A DNA stretch of 6,216 bases from Pseudomonadota bacterium (GTDB lineage: Bacteria; Pseudomonadota; Alphaproteobacteria; Rhizobiales; Afifellaceae): the NCBI GenBank assembly GCA_023417735.1, contig JAEZEK010000313.1:1-6216 (forward strand), given 5' to 3'. Of this stretch, positions 1 to 4,987 are shown in pieces (position 1 is the stretch's first letter; every line of letters begins with the position of its first letter). The translations under genes and the position numbers were made by a program. The notes below the pieces were generated by a model. It was not told where the DNA came from. It did no database searches and was given only the letters and a program-made list of their open reading frames with translations.

Positions 1-50
<50 letters not shown>

Positions 51-563
51 TCAGCTTGCGCTGGCGTAGAAGAGATGGCGGCCGATATGCCCGGTCTTCT
101 TGAGCTTCTTCGACCAGCGGGGGCTGACGTAGTCGGCGTGATAGTGGGTCGAGACGCTGAGATTGCTCGGCCATTCGGCGAGCGAGGCGCAGTCGTCGCC
201 GCACTCCATCAGCTCGGCTGCCGACGCAAGGATCTTCTCCCATAGCGGCCGCTCGGTGATGCGGTCAGGGATTCCGTCGCACGCAAAGGAGAACTGGCAC
301 CGGTTCTTCATGTGGGAGTTCTGGTAGACGACGCCGCAGACCGTGTCCGGATAGTGCTTGCTGGACTTGCGGTTCAGGATCACCTGACCGACCGCCAGCT
401 GGCCGTCGATCGGCTCGCCGCGGGCCTCGAAGTAGATTCCCTTGGCCAGGCATTCCAGCTCCTTGTCGGGTGCAACTTCGTCCCTGGCTTGAGCGGCCTC
501 CGCCGAGAACCCGGCGGACACCAGAAAAAACGCACAAACGGCCACCCGGCACGCACGATGCAT
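51..563 (-). CDS. Secreted SleB-like cell wall hydrolase (Hydrolase_2 family)
   Basis: This 170-residue protein resembles the catalytic domain of SleB/CwlJ-type peptidoglycan hydrolases, a lytic transglycosylase-type fold. It is expected to cut the glycan strands of peptidoglycan in the periplasm. Residues 1-23 look like a Sec signal peptide: basic start, hydrophobic core, and an AEA cleavage site before AQARDEV. The family core follows: FEARGE at 45-50 with the presumed catalytic Glu46, the [12 protein letters not shown] block at 54-65, a YPDTVCGVV block near 71-79, CQFSF at 89-93, and the C-terminal [12 protein letters not shown] and GRHLFY signatures near 139-150 and 161-166. There are six cysteines in the mature part (38, 76, 89, 95, 121, 125), which could form disulfides. 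The ATG start is supported by GAGGG six bases upstream (570-574). No separate cell-wall-binding domain is present. The gene is divergent from the thiolase. The family assignment is firm; the substrate linkage is inferred. Confidence 0.88.
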   Translation of the reverse strand: MHRACRVAVCAFFLVSAGFSAEAAQARDEVAPDKELECLAKGIYFEARGEPIDGQLAVGQVILNRKSSKHYPDTVCGVVYQNSHMKNRCQFSFACDGIPDRITERPLWEKILASAAELMECGDDCASLAEWPSNLSVSTHYHADYVSPRWSKKLKKTGHIGRHLFYASAS

Positions 564-569
564 GCAAAA

Positions 570-574
570 CCCTC
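570..574 (-). promoter_or_regulatory. Ribosome binding site of the cell wall hydrolase
   Basis: The minus strand reads GAGGG, then six bases (TTTTGC), then the ATG. This is a moderate Shine-Dalgarno match at good spacing, and it supports the start at 563. Confidence 0.6.
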
Positions 575-771
575 GCTTCTGTTCCCATTGTCAGCGGGCG
601 TGAACCCGCGCCCCTTCCCGGAGGCCGGGCGCTGATGACAGGGAAACAAGGCGGTGGATCGCACGAGATGTGGCGAGAAAAAGATAGTTTCAGACGGGTT
701 TCGGAACCGCCAACGTATGATGATCCCGCGCTTAACGACCTTCAGCCGTCTCAGTTATTCTTGTGGTGCAC

Positions 772-803
772 TTGAGTGATCATAAAGGACTGGAGATCAT
801 AGG
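772..803 (+). promoter_or_regulatory. Tentative promoter/operator with GATCATA direct repeats upstream of the thiolase
   Basis: TTGAGT (772-777) and GATCAT (795-800), separated by 17 bp, each match the housekeeping -35 and -10 hexamers at four of six positions. Overlapping this, GATCATA occurs twice in direct orientation (778-784 and 795-801), 17 bp apart start to start, each followed within two bases by GG. A regulator could bind these repeats. They are short, and the promoter match is weak, so this is a candidate only. Confidence 0.2.
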
Positions 804-966
804 TTGATTTGCCGGCGAAACACGGTAGGCGAGGAACGGCATTTCGAATTGCACTGATACTCGCTCCCGCGCCGTTTCCGCCGCTCGGGCCGACTCATCC
901 GGCCCCCGGCGATGTTGTTGAGCGGACCGGCCGCGACCCCCATATTGGCAGGCGGACCGGCGGGAC

Positions 967-972
967 AGGAGG
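967..972 (+). promoter_or_regulatory. Strong ribosome binding site that decides the thiolase start
   Basis: A perfect AGGAGG lies five bases before the GTG at 978. The in-frame ATG at 912 has no purine-rich site before it. This places the thiolase start at the GTG. Confidence 0.75.
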
Positions 973-977
973 CAAAG

Positions 978-2141
978 GTGACCGGATGCATCGTCGGCTG
1001 GGCTCACAGCCGCTTCGGAAAGCTGGACGACAAGGATCTCGAGACGCTGATCGCCGACGTGGCAGCGCAGGCGATCCGGGATGCGGGCGTTGAGCCGGCC
1101 GAAATAGGGCAGATTTACGTCGGCACTTTCGGCGGGTTCGAGAAGCAGTCGTTCCCAGCTTCGTTCGCGCTCGCCGCCGATCCGGCTCTGCGTTTCCGCC
1201 CGTCGACGCGGGTCGAGAATGCCTGCGCCACGGGTTCGGCTGCCATCCACCAGGGCATCAACGCCATCGGCGCCGGGCGTGCGCGCTTCGTGCTCGTGGT
1301 CGGCGCCGAGAAGATGACCGCCGTCCCCGGGGCGCAGGTCGGCGACATCCTTCTCAATGCCTCCTACCGCAAGGAGGAGGGCGACACCGAAGGCGGCTTC
1401 GCCGGGATCTTCGGGCAGATCGCGCATCGCTACTTCCAGCGCTACGGCGACCAGTCGGCCGCCATGGCGCGGATTGCGGCGAAGAACCACCGGAACGGCG
1501 TCGACAACCCTTTTGCGCAATTGCGCAAGGATCTCGGCTTCGAGTTCTGCAATGCGGTTTCGGACAAGAACCCGCTCGTTGCCGGCCCGCTCCGCCGCAC
1601 CGATTGTTCGCTTGTGTCCGACGGCGCCGCCGCACTGGTGCTGACCGACACGGAGACAGCGCTCAGGATGCCGAAGGCGGTGCATGTCCGAGCGGCGGTC
1701 CAGGTGAACGACTACCTGCCGATGTCGAAGCGGGACATCATCGCGTTCGAAGGTTGCGCCGAGGCGTGGCGGCAGGCGCACGCCGCGGCGGGAACCGGCC
1801 TCGACGACCTCGACCTGGTGGAGACCCACGATTGCTTCACGATCGCGGAACTCATCGAATACGAGGCGATGGGGCTCACGCCCGCCGGCGAGGGGCACCG
1901 GGCAATCGAGGAGGGCTGGGTCGAGCGGGACGGGCGGCTCCCCGTCAACCCTTCGGGCGGGCTGAAGTCGAAGGGTCATCCGGTCGGCGCGACCGGCGTG
2001 TCGATGCACGTCCTCACGGCGCTGCAGCTCGCCGGCGAAGCGGGCGGGATGCAGATCGAGGATGCGGCGCTCGCCGGCATCTTCAACATGGGCGGCGCGG
2101 CGGTCGCGAACTACGTCTCCATCCTCGAACGGCTGAGGTGA
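978..2141 (+). CDS. SCP-x-like thiolase / acetyl-CoA acetyltransferase family protein
   Basis: This 387-residue member of the thiolase superfamily probably acts in the cytosol on acyl-CoA, either cleaving 3-ketoacyl-CoA or condensing acyl-CoAs. Residues counted from the GTG: the nucleophile loop NACATGS carries Cys83. HDCF has His284 and Cys286. GHPVGATG near 333-340 has His334. The C-terminus reads FNMGG where classical biosynthetic thiolases carry a CxG cysteine. Losing that cysteine while keeping HDCF is characteristic of the SCP-x/SCP2-thiolase-like subfamily. The GTG start has a perfect AGGAGG and gives a protein that begins VTGCIVGWAHS, typical for the family. Starting at the ATG at 912 would add 22 low-complexity residues. 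No DUF35 (OB-fold/zinc-ribbon) partner, which some SCP2-type thiolases have, is seen nearby. The gene is followed by an alpha/beta hydrolase on the same strand, probably co-transcribed. The true substrate is unknown. Confidence 0.85.
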   Translation: MTGCIVGWAHSRFGKLDDKDLETLIADVAAQAIRDAGVEPAEIGQIYVGTFGGFEKQSFPASFALAADPALRFRPSTRVENACATGSAAIHQGINAIGAGRARFVLVVGAEKMTAVPGAQVGDILLNASYRKEEGDTEGGFAGIFGQIAHRYFQRYGDQSAAMARIAAKNHRNGVDNPFAQLRKDLGFEFCNAVSDKNPLVAGPLRRTDCSLVSDGAAALVLTDTETALRMPKAVHVRAAVQVNDYLPMSKRDIIAFEGCAEAWRQAHAAAGTGLDDLDLVETHDCFTIAELIEYEAMGLTPAGEGHRAIEEGWVERDGRLPVNPSGGLKSKGHPVGATGVSMHVLTALQLAGEAGGMQIEDAALAGIFNMGGAAVANYVSILERLR

Positions 2142-2146
2142 GACGG

Positions 2147-2160
2147 CGCGCCCCGGCGCG
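2147..2160. repeat. Short GC inverted repeat just after the thiolase stop
   Basis: CGCGC (2147-2151) and GCGCG (2156-2160) form a 5-bp stem with a four-base loop, six bases after the thiolase stop. No T tract follows, so it is not a canonical intrinsic terminator. It lies between the two candidate starts of the next gene and could affect coupling. It may be chance in such GC-rich DNA. Confidence 0.25.
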
Positions 2161-2209
2161 GCAGGACCGGCTGCGCGGAACCGGCGACCTGCTCGACGAT
2201 TCCGCCTCC

Positions 2210-3313
2210 ATGTTGCATCGCATCTCTCGTCCCCGCGCCGCAGCAGGGCTGGCGGCAGGGGTCGCGCTCGCCGGGCTGGCCGCATGGTTCGCCCTGAGCG
2301 CCCGGCGCGCCGAGAAGCGGCATCCGCCGGTCGGCCGCTTCATCCATGTCGACGGCGTCAGGCTGCACTACCTGGAGGTGGGCAGCGGCCCTCCGCTGGT
2401 GCTCCTTCACGGGAACGGCAGCCTGATCCAGGAATTCGTGGCGAGCGGCCTCGTCGCCCAGGCGGCGGAGCGCTACCGCGTCATCGTCTTCGACCGCCCA
2501 GGCTACGGCTACAGTTCGCGCCCGCGGGGCAGGGTCTGGACGCCGGAGGCGCAGGCGCGCCTCGTCCATGCCGCTCTCGAGCGGCTGGGAGTGCGCGACC
2601 CGGTCGTGCTCGGCCATTCCTGGGGTGCCCTGGTCGCGGCTGCGTACGGCCTTCTCTTTCCGCGAGACACGCGGGCGCTCGTTCTCGCCTCGGGCTACTT
2701 CTATCCGAGCGTGCGCTTCGACGTGCCGATCGCGGCGATCTCCGGGGTTCCGCTCGTCGGGGCCGTCTTGCGTTACACCGTGACGCCACTGACGATCCTT
2801 GCGATCTGGCCGCTCCTGATGCGGCGCCTGTTCGGGCCGGCCGAGATCCCGCGCCGGTTCGAGGCCTTCCCGCGGCAGCTGGCACTCCGACCCACGCACC
2901 TGCGGGCATGCGCCGCCGAAGCGGCGCTGATGATCCCGGCGGCCATTCGCCTGGCGCGGCACTATCGTGAGCTCGCCGTGCCCACCGTCGTCGCAGCCGG
3001 CCGGGACGACCGGCAGGTCGACGCGCATTGGCATTCGGAAGCGTTGCACGGGGCCGTGACGGGAAGCCGGCTGCACCTGGTGCCAGGAGTCGGCCACATG
3101 CTGCACCAGAACGCCCCGGCGGCGGTCATGGCCGCGATCGTGGAGGCCGATTCGATGGCCGGAGGCTCTGGAGGATCACCCTCCGCCGATCGCGCCGAAG
3201 CCCGGCAGGATGAGCGCCGGCTCGGCGAAGCGGATTCCCGCGACGAGGCCGAACAGGTTGAGCTGCAGGCCGTCGCGCGGGCCGGCGGCGAGCCCGGCGA
3301 CGCCCGCCAGTGA
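2210..3313 (+). CDS. Membrane-anchored alpha/beta hydrolase
   Basis: This 367-residue alpha/beta-hydrolase-fold enzyme is probably an esterase or related hydrolase. Residues 11-29 form one hydrophobic segment flanked by arginines, suggesting an N-terminal anchor or uncleaved signal with the catalytic domain outside the cytosol. The fold starts near residue 43. LHGNG (66-70) supplies the oxyanion region. GHSWG (135-139) holds the nucleophile Ser137. GRDD (264-267) supplies the acid, probably Asp267. GVGHM (293-297) gives His296. A hydrophobic cap region lies at about 170-205. The domain should end near residue 315. The remaining tail, rich in charged residues, Gly and Ala, overlaps the opposite-strand DUF3750 gene by 138 bp and looks like read-through rather than domain. 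The ATG lacks a clear ribosome binding site. An in-frame GTG at 2138 overlaps the thiolase stop (GTGA) and would add 24 residues, giving 391, through translational coupling. The substrate cannot be inferred. Confidence 0.83.
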   Translation: MLHRISRPRAAAGLAAGVALAGLAAWFALSARRAEKRHPPVGRFIHVDGVRLHYLEVGSGPPLVLLHGNGSLIQEFVASGLVAQAAERYRVIVFDRPGYGYSSRPRGRVWTPEAQARLVHAALERLGVRDPVVLGHSWGALVAAAYGLLFPRDTRALVLASGYFYPSVRFDVPIAAISGVPLVGAVLRYTVTPLTILAIWPLLMRRLFGPAEIPRRFEAFPRQLALRPTHLRACAAEAALMIPAAIRLARHYRELAVPTVVAAGRDDRQVDAHWHSEALHGAVTGSRLHLVPGVGHMLHQNAPAAVMAAIVEADSMAGGSGGSPSADRAEARQDERRLGEADSRDEAEQVELQAVARAGGEPGDARQ

Positions 3314-3907
3314 CACGGCCCAGCCGCCCGCCGGCGTCCCGAAGATGCCGGTCCGGTAGTCGCGCCCGATCGCCGTCGGGGGCAGATCGGCCCTGATCTC
3401 GGGCACCGCCGCGATGACGGTCGCGACGAACGTGTTGGAGTTCGGGCCCGGCCAGACCCGGTAGGTTCCGGGTGCGGACCAGGCGTAGTCCCCGATCGCC
3501 GCCTCGACCTTGGGGATCAGCGGCTCGGCTTGCGGGCCGACGAGCTCGAACACGATTTCAGGCTCGTTCGAGTACCAGCGCCCGTCGGCGGGCCCGCGGT
3601 TGCGGCGGACCGGATTGCCCCAGCCTGCGACGTCGTAGCGGTGATAGCTGGTCTCGCCCGCACGCTTCATCACGATCCAGCTGTGGACGGCGAGGATGCC
3701 CTTGAGCCCCCCGGTGCGCGCCGCCAGGACGCGGATGGACGCGTCCGGCTCGTCAGCCGGTGCGGGAAGGAGGCCTGCGGAGCTCCAGTCGGCCTCCCGC
3801 CAGCTCGCAGGGCGTTCGGCGGCGATCCACATCACGGCATGGGCGAGGGCGGGAGCGATGAAAAGGAGCACGATCAGGGCGGCCGTCCATCGGAGTGCGC
3901 GCCGCAT
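3176..3907 (-). CDS. DUF3750 family membrane-anchored protein
   Basis: This 243-residue protein matches the DUF3750 family, which has no established function. A hydrophobic segment at about 8-28 after two arginines suggests a signal anchor, with the rest in the periplasm. Family hallmarks visible in order are HSWIV at 75-79, YHRYDVAGWG at 88-97, DGRWY at 108-112, a block that reads as PLIPKVEAAI at 129-138, YRVWPGPNSNTF at 149-160, and LPPTAIGRDY at 175-184. A C-terminal Gly/Ala/Leu-rich part (about 195-243) ends with LPGFGAIGGG. The His-first, then Asn-Ser-x-x-Phe arrangement resembles permuted papain-like folds with Ser where Cys is usual; that is my inference. AAGGAG and AAGGG lie just upstream of the ATG (3913-3923). 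The 3' end overlaps the convergent hydrolase gene by 138 bp, and the gene is divergent from the asparaginase across 63 bp. Confidence 0.85.
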   Translation of the reverse strand: MRRALRWTAALIVLLFIAPALAHAVMWIAAERPASWREADWSSAGLLPAPADEPDASIRVLAARTGGLKGILAVHSWIVMKRAGETSYHRYDVAGWGNPVRRNRGPADGRWYSNEPEIVFELVGPQAEPLIPKVEAAIGDYAWSAPGTYRVWPGPNSNTFVATVIAAVPEIRADLPPTAIGRDYRTGIFGTPAGGWAVSLAGVAGLAAGPRDGLQLNLFGLVAGIRFAEPALILPGFGAIGGG

Positions 3908-3970
3908 GCTTTCCCTTCTCCTTCGCCTCGCTTAATCCGGTGGCCGATCAGAATACCGGCGGCGTACCCC
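3908..3970. promoter_or_regulatory. Compact divergent promoter region with CCGGT/ACCGG inverted repeat
   Basis: Only 63 bp separate the starts of the DUF3750 and asparaginase genes, so their promoters must overlap each other or lie inside the neighbouring coding regions. The spacer holds an inverted repeat, CCGGT (3937-3941) and ACCGG (3955-3959), with 18 bp between equivalent points, roughly two helical turns. This would suit a dimeric regulator. The arms are only 5 bp and GC-rich, so chance is possible. No clear -35/-10 pair is seen. Confidence 0.3.
3913..3923 (-). promoter_or_regulatory. Purine-rich ribosome binding site of the DUF3750 gene
   Basis: The minus strand reads AAGGAGAAGGG ending five bases before the ATG at 3907. 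The nearer AAGGG is well spaced. The farther AAGGAG sits about ten bases upstream. Either supports this start. Confidence 0.6.
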
Positions 3971-4987
3971 ATGGCAAACCCCGTTCTCGTAGAAGTGACC
4001 CGCGGCGCCGTCGTGGAGAGCCGCCATCGCGGTGCCGTGGCGGTGGTCGATGCCGACGGCAGCATCGTCTTCGCGCTCGGGCGGATCGAACGCCCGGTGT
4101 TTCCGCGCTCGGCGGTGAAGTCGATCCAGGCCCTTCCCCTGGTGGAATCCGGCGCCGCGGACGCATTCGGGTTCGGCGCGCGCGAACTGGCGCTGGCGCA
4201 GGCCTCGCACGGCGGCGAGCCGGGGCACGTTTCCGGCGTCGCGGCCATGCTCGCCGCCATCGGCCTCGACGAGGCGGCGCTCGAGTGCGGGGCGCACGCG
4301 CCGAGCCATGGGCCTTCCGCGGAGGCGCTGGTGCGGGCAGGGCAGGAGCCGCGCGCGATCCACAACAACTGCTCCGGCAAGCATGCAGGGTTCCTGGCGC
4401 TCGCGCGCCGGCTCGGCGTGCCGCACGACGGGTATGTCGAGCCGGATCATCCGGTGCAGCGCGCCGTCCGCGAGGCGCTGCAGGACCTCACCGAGGCGCA
4501 CCATGCGGCCGAAATGTGCGGCACGGACGGCTGCTCGGTCCCGACCTGGGCGGTGCCCCTGAAGGCGCTCGCGCACGGTTTCGCGAGGTTCGGCACCGGC
4601 ACCGGCCTATCAGCCGAGCGCGCGTCCGCCGCCCGGTCGCTGTACGCTGCGGCGACCTCCGAGCCCTTTCATGTGGCGGGAACGGGGCGCGCCTGCACCG
4701 AAATCATGTCCACGCTCGCGGGCCGGGCTCTCGTGAAGGGCGGCGCGGAGGGCGTGTTCTGCGCCGCGGTCCCGGGCCTCGGGCTGGGCATCGCCGTCAA
4801 GTGCGAGGACGGCGCATCGCGCGCGTCGGAGGCGATGATCGCCGCCGTGCTCGCCCGGCTCTTTCCGGAAGAGGAGGCGGTTCTCGGCGCGCGCGCGGCG
4901 GCGCCCGTGCTGACGCGGCGCGGCGCCAAGGCGGGCGAGGTCCGCGCCATTGCCGCCGCCTTCGCCGGACTCAACCCGCCCGGTTGA
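3971..4987 (+). CDS. L-asparaginase, Rhizobium etli ReAV type (Asparaginase_II family)
   Basis: This 338-residue enzyme should hydrolyse L-asparagine to aspartate and ammonia in the cytosol; no signal peptide is present. It belongs to the structural class typified by R. etli ReAV, unrelated to the E. coli type I/II asparaginases. The residues described for ReAV are present, mostly with a shift of one. Ser47 and Lys50 sit in FPRSAVKS, and Ser79 in QASHGG. Cys134 and Lys137 lie in NNCSGKHAG, and Asp186 and Cys188 in CGTDGCSVP. A later lysine, probably Lys256, lies in ALVKGGAEG. In ReAV the two cysteines and a lysine coordinate zinc next to the two Ser-Lys pairs. No strong ribosome binding site precedes the ATG, but no better in-frame start exists and the N-terminus MANPVLVEVTRG fits the family. 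The gene stands alone on its strand. Its last 17 bp overlap the convergent beta-helix gene. Confidence in the family is high; activity is inferred. Confidence 0.9.
   Translation: MANPVLVEVTRGAVVESRHRGAVAVVDADGSIVFALGRIERPVFPRSAVKSIQALPLVESGAADAFGFGARELALAQASHGGEPGHVSGVAAMLAAIGLDEAALECGAHAPSHGPSAEALVRAGQEPRAIHNNCSGKHAGFLALARRLGVPHDGYVEPDHPVQRAVREALQDLTEAHHAAEMCGTDGCSVPTWAVPLKALAHGFARFGTGTGLSAERASAARSLYAAATSEPFHVAGTGRACTEIMSTLAGRALVKGGAEGVFCAAVPGLGLGIAVKCEDGASRASEAMIAAVLARLFPEEEAVLGARAAAPVLTRRGAKAGEVRAIAAAFAGLNPPG

Larger units (their letters stand above)
564..977. other. Divergent intergenic region between the hydrolase and thiolase
   Basis: These 414 bases hold no convincing gene. The short open frames here have no recognisable domain and no good ribosome binding site. 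The 5' part (589-640) is GC-rich with nested inverted repeats: TCAGCG at 591-596 against CGCTGA at 630-635, enclosing GCGGG/CCCGC (594-598 with 605-609) and CCCGG-AGG-CCGGG (617-629). The stretch from about 640 to 860 is clearly less GC-rich than the flanking genes, as expected for promoters. It includes a GATCATA direct repeat. Promoters for both flanking genes should lie here, but none matches a consensus strongly. Confidence 0.55.

Noticed and set aside
697..708. GGTT-TCGG-AACC inverted repeat in the divergent region
   Set aside because: Arms of only four bases; too short to distinguish from chance without comparative data.
703..730. GGAAC at 703-707 as the -35 of an EcfG-type general stress promoter
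   Set aside because: No CGTT is found 16-17 bases downstream, so the -10 element is missing.
470..775. Possible small plus-strand gene of about 101 codons opposite and upstream of the cell wall hydrolase
   Set aside because: No ribosome binding site and no recognisable sequence. Half of it is antisense to the signal-peptide region of the hydrolase.
797..991. Possible 64-codon minus-strand gene upstream of the thiolase
   Set aside because: No recognisable family and no clear ribosome binding site, and it overlaps the thiolase translation start.
780..2285. A 501-codon open frame on the minus strand opposite the thiolase
   Set aside because: It is Arg/Gly/Pro/Ala-rich with no recognisable domain and mirrors the codon pattern of the thiolase. 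Such long antisense frames are expected in very GC-rich DNA.
2111..3106. A 331-codon minus-strand frame opposite the alpha/beta hydrolase
   Set aside because: It has no domain, no plausible ribosome binding site and an amino-acid composition typical of a shadow frame, while the plus strand encodes a full catalytic triad.
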